A stretch of 64,000 nt of DNA from Chloroflexota bacterium (GCA_023389575.1 JAEWEG010000014.1:23199-87198), one strand, 5' to 3'; positions 25,423 to 34,084 are shown, counted from the stretch's first letter. The notes: generated from the letters alone by a model not told the origin. Numbers and translations: made by a program.

Positions 25423-26208
25423 TCAGTCTTCCCGGATGGGGAGGCGGTAGCGTTCGGGAACGGTCGTGCTGTCTTCCTCGACCGTCTCCTCTTCCTCGCC
25501 GGGCTCGCGCAGGACGGACAGATCCGGCTCGGGCGGTCCCACGCGGCGCTGAACGGGCGTGCCGTTCGACTGGGCAGGGGGCGCGAACTCTGTCACGGGG
25601 GCCACCGTGTTGTCAAGCACATCGCGACCCAGCGTGGTGGCGGCCGTCGCGGCGGGCAGCGCGCGGGTCTCCTCGCGGATCCGCTGCTCCTCTTCCTCGC
25701 GCAGTCGGCGCTCGATGGAAGCGGGATCGATCCAGCGATCGTCGTCGATGCGAACGTCATCACGCTCGTGTGTGTGGTGATGCTGCGTGCCACAGTACGG
25801 GCAAACATCCCATCGGAGGTCGATCAGGCGACCGCAACTCGAGCAGTCCTCGCGAAGCTGGGTGTTGCAGTGGGGACAAAGCCGCCAGTCGTCTTCCACA
25901 AAGTGGTTGCAACTGGGGCAGAGCGGGAGTTCCTGGAGGTCCTGGAGCAGGTATTCCTCTTCCAGGGAGCGCTGGTAGGCCTCGTCAAGGGTTTCGCTGG
26001 GTCGCAGCAGTCGATACAGCAGCCAGCCGGGCACCCAGAACAGCACCACCAGCAGGGTGGAAAACACCTGCGTGATGACACTCTTGCTCCGCGCCTCGAT
26101 GTCGCGGTACGTCCAGACGGCGAGCACAAACCAGGTCGCGATCAGGTACGCGCCGCCGAGGGCCAGCAGGATCTGGATCCCACGCGCGAGAAGCGTTTCG
26201 ATATCCAA
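25423..26208 (-). CDS. Membrane-anchored double zinc-ribbon protein
   Basis: A 261-residue protein of unknown function. Two hydrophobic helices (about residues 7-32 and 44-65) anchor it. Around 97-145 follow paired zinc ribbons CPSCNH...CPHC and CSSCGR...CPYC, then a charged helix (IERRLREEEEQRIREE) and an acidic, proline-containing tail. Such DZANK-type ribbons usually bind protein or nucleic acid. It is 26 bases after darA and so probably the last gene of the recR-to-darA run. Confidence 0.75.
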   Translation of the reverse strand: MDIETLLARGIQILLALGGAYLIATWFVLAVWTYRDIEARSKSVITQVFSTLLVVLFWVPGWLLYRLLRPSETLDEAYQRSLEEEYLLQDLQELPLCPSCNHFVEDDWRLCPHCNTQLREDCSSCGRLIDLRWDVCPYCGTQHHHTHERDDVRIDDDRWIDPASIERRLREEEEQRIREETRALPAATAATTLGRDVLDNTVAPVTEFAPPAQSNGTPVQRRVGPPEPDLSVLREPGEEEETVEEDSTTVPERYRLPIRED

Positions 26209-26234
26209 TCATGATCTCCTTGGAAAACGGGTGT

Positions 26235-26573
26235 TCAGGCGATGCCGAGGCGCTCGTATCGTTCGACGTTCACCACGAACATCGTGGCGCCACCGACCAT
26301 GACCTCGACGGGGTTGGGGATGTAGAACTCACCCGGTTCCACGATTGGCATGAGGGGGTTGACGAAGCGGGTACGGGAATGGCAATTGTTGCGCACGATC
26401 TCCCGTACATCGTCGACACGGTCGGAGGACACCCCGATCAGGAGCGTGACGTTGCGCTCCCGCAGGAATCCACCGGCACTGTTGATTTGCGTGGCCCGGT
26501 ACCCCTTGTCGACAAGCGCGGCAAGAAGTGGTTCGGCGTCGTTGCCCTGGACCACCGCGATAACGAGCTTCAT
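26235..26573 (-). CDS. darA: Cyclic-di-AMP receptor, DarA/PstA (PII-like)
   Basis: A 112-residue PII-like protein. It opens MKLVIAVVQGNDAEPLLAAL and has the loop signature INSAGGFLRERNVTLLIGVSSD, characteristic of the DarA/PstA (YaaQ, formerly DUF970) family that binds cyclic di-AMP. Its neighbour is tmk, the same arrangement as tmk-yaaQ in Bacillus. No other c-di-AMP gene is present, so its output partner is unknown. Trimeric cytosolic sensor by family knowledge. Confidence 0.88.
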   Translation of the reverse strand: MKLVIAVVQGNDAEPLLAALVDKGYRATQINSAGGFLRERNVTLLIGVSSDRVDDVREIVRNNCHSRTRFVNPLMPIVEPGEFYIPNPVEVMVGGATMFVVNVERYERLGIA

Positions 26574-26630
26574 TCCCTGTTATCCATTCGTCCGGATCGG
26601 TATTCCGGAGCAGACCGGAACGCCCGCCGG

Positions 26631-27269
26631 TTACGACATGCCATTTACGGTGAGTGCCTCCTGGAGTTTCGTCCAGATCGACCGTTCCACCGATTCAACT
26701 GGCTCCATTGCATCGACAACCACCCAACGATTGGGCTGCTGACCGGCGAGGCGCTGGTACATCGACCGCACGCGCTTGTGAAACGCGAGGCTGTCGAGGT
26801 CGATACGATTGACCGAATCCGGATCGGCGTGGCGCCGGGCCAGGCCCGCCTCGACCGGCAGGTCGAGCAGAACGCGGACGTCAGGTTCAAGGCCGCCGGT
26901 CGCGTACGCCTGGATTTCCCTGATCGGGTCGAGGTCGAGTTCACGACCACCTCCCTGATAGGCGTACGTGGAGTCCACGTATCGATCACAGAGAACCCAT
27001 GCGCCGCGCGCCAAAGCCGGCTCGATGACTTCACGCACATGCTGCGCGCGGCCAGCGGCCAGCAGAAGCACTTCGGTCTCCGGGAGAATAGCATAGTCGC
27101 CCAGGCCGAGGAGGATCGTCCTGATCTCGTCGCCCACCCGGGTGCCACCCGGTTCGCGGGTGACGACGACCTCCCGGCCTTCCTCCCGGAGGCGACGGTC
27201 CAGCCTCTGAATCTGGACCGTCTTGCCTCCTCCTTCGGGACCTTCGAACGCGATGAATGTTCCCCTCAC
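26631..27269 (-). CDS. tmk: Thymidylate kinase (GTG start)
   Basis: Converts dTMP to dTDP. The 212 residues carry the P-loop FEGPEGGGKT, the DR(Y/H) motif in LCDRYVDSTYAYQGGGRELD and a LID segment with several arginines. The GTG start follows directly on the TAG of the upstream ATPase gene with no spacing, so translation must be coupled. Downstream, 57 bases separate it from darA. Confidence 0.94.
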   Translation of the reverse strand: MRGTFIAFEGPEGGGKTVQIQRLDRRLREEGREVVVTREPGGTRVGDEIRTILLGLGDYAILPETEVLLLAAGRAQHVREVIEPALARGAWVLCDRYVDSTYAYQGGGRELDLDPIREIQAYATGGLEPDVRVLLDLPVEAGLARRHADPDSVNRIDLDSLAFHKRVRSMYQRLAGQQPNRWVVVDAMEPVESVERSIWTKLQEALTVNGMS

Positions 27270-29129
27270 CTACTGCATGCCCCGCCGGTAAATCTCCACG
27301 TGCCGGAACGGATCACGCCCGCGGCTTCGGGAATCGAGGCTGTAGCGCTCGGCCAGTTCGTGCTGCATGCGCCGGATTGGCGGCGATTGCGGGCTGAGCG
27401 AGGTGGCTGGCGCCCCCTGCATGATGGCCGTGATCGCGTTCTCGGCCTCAGTCAGGGCGCGGAGCACGGAATCGTTGCGCCGTTCGGACTTCGGCGTCGC
27501 GGCTCCCGCCGCACCAGACTCGGTGGAGTTTGGCTGCTGGGCGTTCGGGAAGAGCGAGACCAGCACATGCTCCATCTGGGTGGCGGTGTTCGACCGCAGG
27601 ACGTAGACCGGAATCCCCCGGAGTTCGGCGTCGCGAACTGGCTGCGGCTTCTGCCGGTAGGCGTTCTTCAGGGTCATGACGAGGTCGGCGTCCGATGGAT
27701 CGCGAACCATCATCACGGGCACGTCGAGCTTCATGATGGCCTGTTCCAGGCGATTGCGGCTCACCCCATAGGGGAAGACCCGCAATGGCTTGGCGCGAGT
27801 GCCTCGTCCCTTGGCGAAGGCCGCCACGGTTGGCGCGTGCGCCTCGGAGCGCGGCTCCTCCTGTGGCTCTGGTTCGGTTGGCATTTCTGTCCGCGCCAGC
27901 CGAGGCTGGCGAGAGGCGATGTCAACCGGCTCGTTCCAGAGACCGCTGCTCAGGCCACCCGATGTATCTGGCGCGGGAAACCCGGCCCGGGGCGAGCCAT
28001 GTTCCCCCTGCGGCGCGCGCGGATCGCGTCGCTGTTCGGCGCTGGATGTGCGCTCCACGGTGCCGTCCTCGCGGCGACGTCGGCTCTCGGAACCGATCGG
28101 CGCGCCTCGGAGGATCGCGTCGACGGTGGACGCGACGTCGAGATGGACGATGACCTCGTCCCGGTCCACGATTTCGACCATGACGTTGAAGGTCGGGGGG
28201 GCCTTCCGTTCGAGGATGGACTTCTGGGTGCCCCGGCGGCGAGCTTCCTCGTCCGACAGCGTGACCGACTGGATGCCTCCCATCAGGTCGGAGAGCGTCG
28301 GATTCAGCATGAGGTTTTCGAGAGTGTTGCCGTGGGCGGTGCCGATAAGCTGGACGCCGCGCTCGGCGATGGTCCGAGCCGCCATCGCTTCCAGTTCGGT
28401 GCCGATCTCGTCGATCACCACGACCTGCGGCATGTGGTTCTCCACCGCCTCGATCATGACGGCGTGCTGGGCCGTTGGCGTCGGTACCTGCATGCGGCGG
28501 GCACGGCCAATGGCGGGATGCGGAATATCCCCATCGCCTGCGATTTCGTTGCTGGTGTCGACCACCACCACGCGCTTGCGCAGTTCGTCGGCCAGCACGC
28601 GGGCGGTTTCCCGCAACAGGGTCGTCTTGCCGACACCTGGCCGGCCAAGCAGCAGCACGCTCTGACCGGACTCAATCAGGTCGCTGATGATGGCGATGGT
28701 GCCATAGACGGCGCGGCCAATCCGGCAGGTGAGTCCAACAATCTCCCCGCTCCGGTTGCGGATGGCGGAGATGCGGTGAAGCGTTCGCTCGATACCAGCG
28801 CGATTGTCGTCGCCAAAGGTGCCGATGCGACTGCTGACGAAAGCGAGATCATCGCGGGTGACATCGACATCGGAGAGCACGACTTCCTCGAACTGGAAGC
28901 GCGCCTCGGGCGGGCGGCCCAGGTCGAGCACGATCTCGATGAGCGCGCCGTGCTGGTTGTCTTCCTGGAGATCGATGATCCGGTCTGAAACGTCGGGTGG
29001 GAGGACCGTCAACAGGTCCTTGAGGTCATCGGTAATTTCCTGCTCCGGAGCATTAATCAAATCGTTGTCCTGATGGTGTGATAGAGCGCTCAACCGAACC
29101 CCCCGGCTGGAACCAAGCCGGACCGTCAT
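27270..29129 (-). CDS. SpoIIIAA/Ycf45-like AAA ATPase with C-terminal R3H domain
   Basis: A 619-residue cytosolic ATPase. Walker A GRPGVGKTT lies at 162-170, with VVVIDEIGTE as Walker B and a following sensor region as in the Ycf45/SpoIIIAA family. The middle (about 345-440) is low-complexity and charged. The end holds the R3H motif (MQHELAERYSLDSRSRGRDPFR), expected to bind single-stranded nucleic acid. The family is widespread in Chloroflexota, cyanobacteria and plastids and its job is not established. The start has no strong ribosome site, so it may be a few codons downstream. Confidence 0.85.
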   Translation of the reverse strand: MTVRLGSSRGVRLSALSHHQDNDLINAPEQEITDDLKDLLTVLPPDVSDRIIDLQEDNQHGALIEIVLDLGRPPEARFQFEEVVLSDVDVTRDDLAFVSSRIGTFGDDNRAGIERTLHRISAIRNRSGEIVGLTCRIGRAVYGTIAIISDLIESGQSVLLLGRPGVGKTTLLRETARVLADELRKRVVVVDTSNEIAGDGDIPHPAIGRARRMQVPTPTAQHAVMIEAVENHMPQVVVIDEIGTELEAMAARTIAERGVQLIGTAHGNTLENLMLNPTLSDLMGGIQSVTLSDEEARRRGTQKSILERKAPPTFNVMVEIVDRDEVIVHLDVASTVDAILRGAPIGSESRRRREDGTVERTSSAEQRRDPRAPQGEHGSPRAGFPAPDTSGGLSSGLWNEPVDIASRQPRLARTEMPTEPEPQEEPRSEAHAPTVAAFAKGRGTRAKPLRVFPYGVSRNRLEQAIMKLDVPVMMVRDPSDADLVMTLKNAYRQKPQPVRDAELRGIPVYVLRSNTATQMEHVLVSLFPNAQQPNSTESGAAGAATPKSERRNDSVLRALTEAENAITAIMQGAPATSLSPQSPPIRRMQHELAERYSLDSRSRGRDPFRHVEIYRRGMQ

Positions 29130-29197
29130 CCATGGGATGAATCAGCCCGCCCAAAGCTCCATTGTGCTTTGCATCGCACCGACAGATGATCGTCACA

Positions 29198-30256
29198 TCA
29201 TGAAGATTCAGATGCTGGATCACCAGACGATCCCTTCAGGAACGTCGGGACACGCTTGCCCTTCGGTTCCTTGACCTCCTGCGGGAAGTTGACGACGGTC
29301 GCGCCCGGGACGCGCGCAAATGCGGTGGTGTATTTGACGTACAGGTCTTGTTCCAACTGCCTGAGGAACCCACGCTCGAGCAGCGCTTCGACGAATTCGT
29401 GCTGGTAGCCACGCACCAGCACATAGGCCTGGCGGGGAGACATGCTGGCGAGATCCGCCAGGGCGCCGGTCACGAGTTGCGGGAACAGGTCACGGCGATC
29501 GGGATTGACGATGAATTCAAGGATGTGGGAATCGGGCCGCGATTCGGCCCGCATGTATGCGGCAATCTGGTAGCCGTCCTCCACGATCCAACCAGACACG
29601 AGCGACTGCGACATCAGCTTGGGCTGAATGTCCCAGGCGTGGCTGGTGAGCGCTTCGGCGGCCTGGACCGGCTGCGGCACGACGGACATGTACAACTGAT
29701 GGATGGCCCAGACGTCGGACGCCTGCTGGCGCCGGACGCGTGTGCCCCCCTGGCTAATGGACAGCATTGGAGCGGAAAGCACCAGTTCGCGCGCGTAATT
29801 GGCGAAACCGCTGCGCCGCAGGACGCTGTTGAGTTCGGCATCGGTCGGCACGCGGGCGTAAAGGCGCTTGGTTCCTTCGAGACCGGCCGCGACCACCCCA
29901 AACCGCACCAGTTCATCCCAGACCGGCTCCATCTCGTACACGCCGAGGTTCGCGCCGATGCCTTCCAGCGTCCAGCGCCTGTCCGGCTGCTGCTTCTGGA
30001 AGACGGCGTAGCCAACCGGCCGGCCTTCGGCGCGGGCGACGAATACGCGATCGCTGCTGGGTACGAGGGGCGTGAGTTGCCGCAAACCGGCCTGGACCGG
30101 GTGTCCGCTGGAAAGGCGATGAACGGGTACGTTCAGGAAGTAGCGCTGACGAACCGAGCGGAACGCCATGACGTCCATCCACCGGACGCGACTCACATCG
30201 AGGCTGATCTGGGGCTCATTTGATGAGTCGTGCGGGGCCCCTTGCCGCAACGGCAC
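29198..30256 (-). CDS. GNAT-family N-acetyltransferase-like protein, tandem domain
   Basis: The protein looks like two GNAT folds in series, with the first acetyl-CoA-like region around FVARAEGRPVGYAVF and the second at GWIVEDGYQIAAYMRAES. Substrate unknown; no close family recognised. The frame is open up to a GTG at 30337, but that codon falls inside a palindrome and only about 16 bases from the predicted transcription start. The GTG at 30256 is taken, and one at 30196 or the ATG at 30178 are equally possible. A basic tail (EVKEPKGKRVPTFLKG) ends the protein. It has its own promoter upstream of the recR stop. Confidence 0.65.
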   Translation of the reverse strand: MPLRQGAPHDSSNEPQISLDVSRVRWMDVMAFRSVRQRYFLNVPVHRLSSGHPVQAGLRQLTPLVPSSDRVFVARAEGRPVGYAVFQKQQPDRRWTLEGIGANLGVYEMEPVWDELVRFGVVAAGLEGTKRLYARVPTDAELNSVLRRSGFANYARELVLSAPMLSISQGGTRVRRQQASDVWAIHQLYMSVVPQPVQAAEALTSHAWDIQPKLMSQSLVSGWIVEDGYQIAAYMRAESRPDSHILEFIVNPDRRDLFPQLVTGALADLASMSPRQAYVLVRGYQHEFVEALLERGFLRQLEQDLYVKYTTAFARVPGATVVNFPQEVKEPKGKRVPTFLKGSSGDPASESS

Positions 30257-30332
30257 GCTTGCCTGACTGGTCTGGCGAGAGGATCCGATCCTCAAACTGC
30301 CACGTCCTATCTTGCGGGGGGTCTGCGCCAAA

Positions 30333-30348
30333 CGCACGATATCGTGCG
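30333..30348. promoter_or_regulatory. 16-bp perfect palindrome, operator candidate
   Basis: CGCACGATATCGTGCG reads the same on both strands. It lies immediately downstream of the predicted minus-strand promoter (about +5 to +20), where a bound repressor would block the GNAT gene. Confidence 0.55.
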
Positions 30349-30359
30349 CTTACACCGTC

Positions 30360-30388
30360 ATTGTATCCGTTGCCTCGGGTGACCTCAA
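30360..30388 (-). promoter_or_regulatory. Promoter for the GNAT gene
   Basis: Minus strand: TTGAGG (30383-30388), a 17-base spacer, TACAAT (30360-30365). This is a good sigma-70-type promoter with transcription start near 30352, between the recR stop at 30416 and the GNAT gene. Confidence 0.68.
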
Positions 30389-30415
30389 GCGGTCAACCCC
30401 ACCCGGAATGGGAGG

Positions 30416-31027
30416 TTATAGGACCCTGCGCCCAAGAAGCGCGCGCCCGAGTGTCATGTCGTCGGCGTACTCCAGGTCGCTCCCCACCGGGAGGCCGCTG
30501 GCCGGCCGCGACACGGTGATGCCGAGCGGGGTCAGCAGCCGGTGAAGATAGGTGGCCGTGGCCTCACCGGGTAGGTCGAGGTTCGTGAAGACGATGACCT
30601 CGGTGGGTTGCTCGCGCTCGACACGCGCCTGAAGCTCGCGAATTTTGAGGGAATCGGGGCCAATGCCATCCACCGGCGAAATGGCACCGTGAAGCACGTG
30701 ATATCGGCCACGGAACTCGGCGGTGCGCTCGATGGCCAGCACGTCGAGCGGCTGCTCCACCACGCAGATGCGGTTTTCACGGCGTTCGTCGGCGCAGATC
30801 GCGCAGGGGTCGACCTCGGTCGTGTTGAAGCAGTTCGAACAGAGGCGAATGCGCTCCTTGACGGCGAGGATGGCCTCGGCCAGGCCGATAGCGTCGTCGC
30901 GCGTGGTGCGCAGGAGATGGTAGGCGAGCCGGGAGGCCGTCTTTGGACCCACGCCAGGCAGTTTGGCGAGTTCGTCGATGAGGCGGGCCACGGGTTCGGC
31001 GGTGGCGGATGTGCGGCGAAGGGACAC
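30416..31027 (-). CDS. recR: Recombination protein RecR (GTG start)
   Basis: Loads RecA with RecF/RecO at gaps. The 203-residue product has the helix-hairpin-helix region LAKLPGVGPKTASRLAYHLL at 21-40, a four-cysteine zinc finger (Cys63, 66, 75, 78) and a Toprim domain starting at ICVVEQPLD. A GTG at 31027 with GGAG nine bases upstream gives the usual length; a longer reading from 31150 would add a non-conserved leader. dnaX and ybaB, its usual neighbours, are absent. Confidence 0.94.
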   Translation of the reverse strand: MSLRRTSATAEPVARLIDELAKLPGVGPKTASRLAYHLLRTTRDDAIGLAEAILAVKERIRLCSNCFNTTEVDPCAICADERRENRICVVEQPLDVLAIERTAEFRGRYHVLHGAISPVDGIGPDSLKIRELQARVEREQPTEVIVFTNLDLPGEATATYLHRLLTPLGITVSRPASGLPVGSDLEYADDMTLGRALLGRRVL

Positions 31028-31100
31028 GTGGAAACACTCCAGTCGGGGATGAAACGCCGGGATAAGGAGGGGATCAGGATTGTTCCATCCCGGATATGCG

Positions 31101-31131
31101 ATCATAGCATTCCACTGTAAACGTTTAGCAA
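31101..31131 (-). promoter_or_regulatory. Promoter of recR with extended -10
   Basis: Minus strand: TTGCTA (31126-31131) and TATGAT (31101-31106) with a 19-base spacer; the -10 is preceded by TGC, i.e. an extended -10. The palindrome TAAACGTTTA overlaps the -35 side. Confidence 0.55.
31118..31127. promoter_or_regulatory. 10-bp palindrome TAAACGTTTA in the recR promoter
   Basis: Perfect palindrome located between the -35 and -10 boxes of the predicted recR promoter. Short, so chance is possible, but two more palindromes lie within 120 bases. Confidence 0.4.
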
Positions 31132-31193
31132 AACCTCTCCACATGCCCAATGGTCATAGGGGTAACCCAAAAGTACCACTGAAAGGGCTAGAG

Positions 31194-31207
31194 CCTATTG
31201 CAATAGG
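31194..31207. promoter_or_regulatory. 14-bp perfect palindrome over the -35 of the zinc-ribbon promoter
   Basis: CCTATTGCAATAGG, perfect on both strands; it contains the TTGCAA that would serve as -35 for the rightward gene. Typical size for a dimeric repressor site. Confidence 0.55.
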
Positions 31208-31224
31208 ACATTTGGGGTGATAAT
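31198..31224 (+). promoter_or_regulatory. Promoter candidate for the zinc-ribbon gene
   Basis: TTGCAA (31198-31203) and GATAAT (31219-31224) with 15 bases between; TATTGC at 31196 would give 17. The -10 is preceded by GT, not TGn. It lies in the low-GC centre of the divergent region. Confidence 0.5.
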
Positions 31225-31232
31225 GTGACAGT

Positions 31233-31245
31233 TACCAAGTTGGTA
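31233..31245. promoter_or_regulatory. 13-bp inverted repeat downstream of the zinc-ribbon -10
   Basis: TACCAA, one base, TTGGTA. It lies 9 bases after the -10 box, covering the predicted transcription start. Together with the palindrome at 31194 it brackets the promoter. Confidence 0.45.
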
Positions 31246-31347
31246 CAGGGCGTGCGGACGCAACTCTGATGGAAGGGGTTCGCCGTACGGTATTCACGCC
31301 GGGTGGGGTGCCCGGTGCTGTGCCATACCATTTGGAGGGGACAGTTC

Positions 31348-31683
31348 GTGGAATATCATGACAAGACGTTGACGTGCCGCGATTGCAGCAAGCCGTTCGT
31401 TTGGACAGCTGGCGAGCAGCATTTTTTCCGGGAGAAGGAGTTGATCAATATCCCGGCGCGGTGTTCGAACTGCCGTTCGGCGCGGAAGGCGAAGCTTGGG
31501 CTTCCGGACCGGGCGCAGACGGAAGTAACCTGCGCGGAATGTGGGCAGCGGACAACCGTTCCGTTCGTTCCGCGAAACGGCAATCCCGTCTATTGCTCGA
31601 CCTGCCTCAGCACGGTTCGCCGGGCGACCTCGGCTCAACCCGAGGCACAGGTGGGCGACATGGTCGAGGCGCTGCGGACCTAG
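31348..31683 (+). CDS. Small multi-zinc-ribbon protein (zf-trcl type)
   Basis: A 111-residue soluble protein, conserved in style but without known function. It begins VEYHDKTLTCRDCSKPFVWTAGEQ..., a zf-trcl-type ribbon whose second pair is CSNCRSARK. A second ribbon, TCAECGQRTT...YCSTCLS, follows, giving four CxxC pairs. The GTG at 31348 has GGAGGGG nine bases upstream; the earlier ATG at 31303 would add a cysteine-containing leader without support. It stands alone between a regulated promoter and a terminator and is a plausible RNA- or ribosome-associated protein, though this is guesswork. Confidence 0.78.
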   Translation: MEYHDKTLTCRDCSKPFVWTAGEQHFFREKELINIPARCSNCRSARKAKLGLPDRAQTEVTCAECGQRTTVPFVPRNGNPVYCSTCLSTVRRATSAQPEAQVGDMVEALRT

Positions 31684-31709
31684 GACCGGCTCGCGTACAA
31701 CTGAATCCA

Positions 31710-31749
31710 ACGACAATGGCCGGGAGCGTACGCTTCCGGCCATTGTCGT
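31710..31749. terminator. Bidirectional hairpin terminator between zinc-ribbon gene and ftsK
   Basis: Nineteen-base arms (starting ACGACAATGGCCGG) with a single mismatch and a two-base centre, 27 bases after the plus-strand stop and 33 bases after the minus-strand ftsK stop. It matches the convergent layout; no long U-run. Confidence 0.8.
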
Positions 31750-31781
31750 GTTCTCCAGTGAGGGCCCGAGACTTTGCGAGG

Positions 31782-33998
31782 CTAATCGTCGCCAATGAGG
31801 ACGGTGCGGCCGCGAATGCCATCGGACGGCCCGATCACGCCATCGTCCTCCATCTGCTCGATGAGGCGGGCGGCGCGGTTGTAGCCGATGCGCAGGCGGC
31901 GCTGGAGCATAGAGGCGGAGGCGGAACCCTGCGAGCGCACGACTTCAAGCGCCTGGGCCATCAGCGGATCGTCGCCGGCGTCCTCCATCTCACCGCTCTC
32001 GGGGTTGGTGCTTTCAAGCTCCATCCACTCCGGGTCGTATTGCGGAATCGGCGAGACGGCGTGCCAATGGTCGACGATGGCCTTCACGTCCTCGTCGATG
32101 AACGCGCCCTGGACGCGCACCGGCTTGGCGGCGTCCGGCGGCAGGTACAGCATGTCGCCCTTACCCAGGAGGCGTTCGGCGCCTGGCATGTCCAGGACCA
32201 CGCGGCTATCGATCATGGAGGACACCGCGAAGGCGATCCGGGCCGGCACGTTGGCCTTGATGAGACCGGTGAGGACGTTGACCGACGGCCGTTGGGTCGC
32301 GATGATCAGGTGGATGCCCGTGGCGCGCGCCATCTGGGTCAGGCGAGCGAGCAACGTCTCCACGTCATCGGGCGTGGTCATCATTAGATCGGCGAGCTCG
32401 TCGATGATGACGACCATGTAGGGCATCTTCTCGTATTCGGGCTCGTCGGCGGTGCGGAGACGGTAGCCGTCGATGTTTCGCACGCCGAGCTTCTTGAACA
32501 GCTCGTAGCGGCGGTTCATCTCCTTCAGCACCATCCGGAGCGCCCCGACCACCTTGTCCATCTCGGTCACTACCGGGCACTGGAGGTGTGGAACGGCGTT
32601 GAACATGGTGAGCTCGACCATCTTCGGGTCGATCATGAGCAGGCGAAGCTCGTCCGGCCGGAACTTGATCAGGAAGGTGCTGATGATACCGTTGAGACAA
32701 ACGCTCTTTCCGGCGCCGGTCGCGCCCGCGATAAGCAGGTGAGGCATCTTCGCCAGGTCGCCGACCACGTAACGGCCGTTCACATCTCGGCCAAGCGGCA
32801 GCGGAAGTTTCGTCTTCGACTTGGAGAAGGCGGGCGACTCGATCACCTCGCGGAGACCGACCGTGGCAATCTCCGGGTTCGGGATCTCAAGGCCAACGCG
32901 GGCCATTCCCGGGATCGGGGCCTCGACGCGAATGCTCTGGGCAGCCAGCGCCAACGCAAGGTCGTTCTGGAGCTCGGTGATGCGGCGAACCTTTACGCCG
33001 TTGCCGGGCTCCAGCGCGAACTGGGTCACCGATGGGCCTGGATTGATCTCTCGAACCGTGGCCTCGACCTTGAAGCTGGAAAGTGTTTCCTCGATGGCAC
33101 GCGCCTTGGCTTCCAGGTCAGCCGTGTTTGGGGTAATGGTCTCGTAGTAGGCGAGATGGCGGATATCGGGCAGAGGCAGTGGCTTGCCATCGTCGCCGGT
33201 AATCGGCGCGACGGGCTTGGCCGGTGTCTCCTTTTCCTTGGACTCGGCCTTGGCGGCCCGCTTCGGGATGTTGATGACGCGTTCAACCGGCTCGGCGACG
33301 GGCTTCGGCTCGGCCAGCTTCCTGGCGACCTTGGGCGGCGACACCTTGATCGGAGCCGCCACGACGGGCTCTGGCTTCGGCGCGCGCTTCGGCAGCAGGC
33401 GACGGACATCGCGCTCCAGTGACATGAGGTCGGTATCGGCGAGCAGGAAGACGGAGACCGCCCCCACCGCGAACAGGACGAGACCCGAGGCGACATTGCC
33501 AAGGGCGCCCCGCGCGATATCGCCAAACATCATGCCGACAGAACCGCCAACGTCGGAGCCGCCGAACGAAAGCAACCCAAGCGTGGCGATGGCGAAGAGC
33601 AGTCCTCCCGAGTAGTGGCGGAAGAGCAGGATTGGTCCATCGTCGCCGGAGAACGCCCGGATGGCGGTCAGCCCGGCGAACAACGGCACCAGCATCGCGC
33701 CGGACCCAAGGGTGTCGCGCAGCACGTTGGCCCACCACGAAATGACCTCGCCGTCCTGCGACCCTCGACCGAGCGCCCAGGAACTGAGCAGGCCAACGAG
33801 CACGAGGAGGATGCCGGCGATTTCCCGCTTCAGGCGGTCGGAGATGGTGATGGAGGGGACCATGCCGCCGAAGAAACTGCGCAGCCGGACCGACCAGAGC
33901 GTCACGACGGACTGCTTCTGCTTCTTTCGCGACTTGCCCTTCGACGAGGTCGACCGGGATCGCGATGTGCCAGATTGGACCCGAGTTTGCGTGGCCAT
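31782..33998 (-). CDS. ftsK: DNA translocase FtsK/SpoIIIE
   Basis: Septal DNA pump of 738 residues. The N-terminal 180 residues have about four membrane helices after a basic leader. A charged Pro/Lys/Glu linker follows, then the alpha and beta motor domains with ATGAGKSVCLNG (Walker A) and the ATQRPSVNVLTG segment. The C-terminal gamma winged helix (SASMLQRRLRIGYNRAARLIEQMEDDG) reads polar DNA sites in the family. Smaller than E. coli FtsK because the linker is short. ATG at 33998, about 87 bases below a TATAAT box. Confidence 0.94.
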   Translation of the reverse strand: MATQTRVQSGTSRSRSTSSKGKSRKKQKQSVVTLWSVRLRSFFGGMVPSITISDRLKREIAGILLVLVGLLSSWALGRGSQDGEVISWWANVLRDTLGSGAMLVPLFAGLTAIRAFSGDDGPILLFRHYSGGLLFAIATLGLLSFGGSDVGGSVGMMFGDIARGALGNVASGLVLFAVGAVSVFLLADTDLMSLERDVRRLLPKRAPKPEPVVAAPIKVSPPKVARKLAEPKPVAEPVERVINIPKRAAKAESKEKETPAKPVAPITGDDGKPLPLPDIRHLAYYETITPNTADLEAKARAIEETLSSFKVEATVREINPGPSVTQFALEPGNGVKVRRITELQNDLALALAAQSIRVEAPIPGMARVGLEIPNPEIATVGLREVIESPAFSKSKTKLPLPLGRDVNGRYVVGDLAKMPHLLIAGATGAGKSVCLNGIISTFLIKFRPDELRLLMIDPKMVELTMFNAVPHLQCPVVTEMDKVVGALRMVLKEMNRRYELFKKLGVRNIDGYRLRTADEPEYEKMPYMVVIIDELADLMMTTPDDVETLLARLTQMARATGIHLIIATQRPSVNVLTGLIKANVPARIAFAVSSMIDSRVVLDMPGAERLLGKGDMLYLPPDAAKPVRVQGAFIDEDVKAIVDHWHAVSPIPQYDPEWMELESTNPESGEMEDAGDDPLMAQALEVVRSQGSASASMLQRRLRIGYNRAARLIEQMEDDGVIGPSDGIRGRTVLIGDD

Positions 33999-34084
33999 CC
34001 ACCGCTCCGCTTTAAACGCACACGAGCCTCATTGCCCGCGAGTTGTGATGCATGTGTCAAAGGAGCCCATCAAGAGCGTACGTA

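Noticed and set aside
26211..28988. 925-codon open frame on the plus strand
   Set aside because: It lies opposite tmk, darA and the R3H ATPase, whose motifs are unmistakable; the product is His/Asp/Arg-rich with no domain and is a GC-rich codon shadow.
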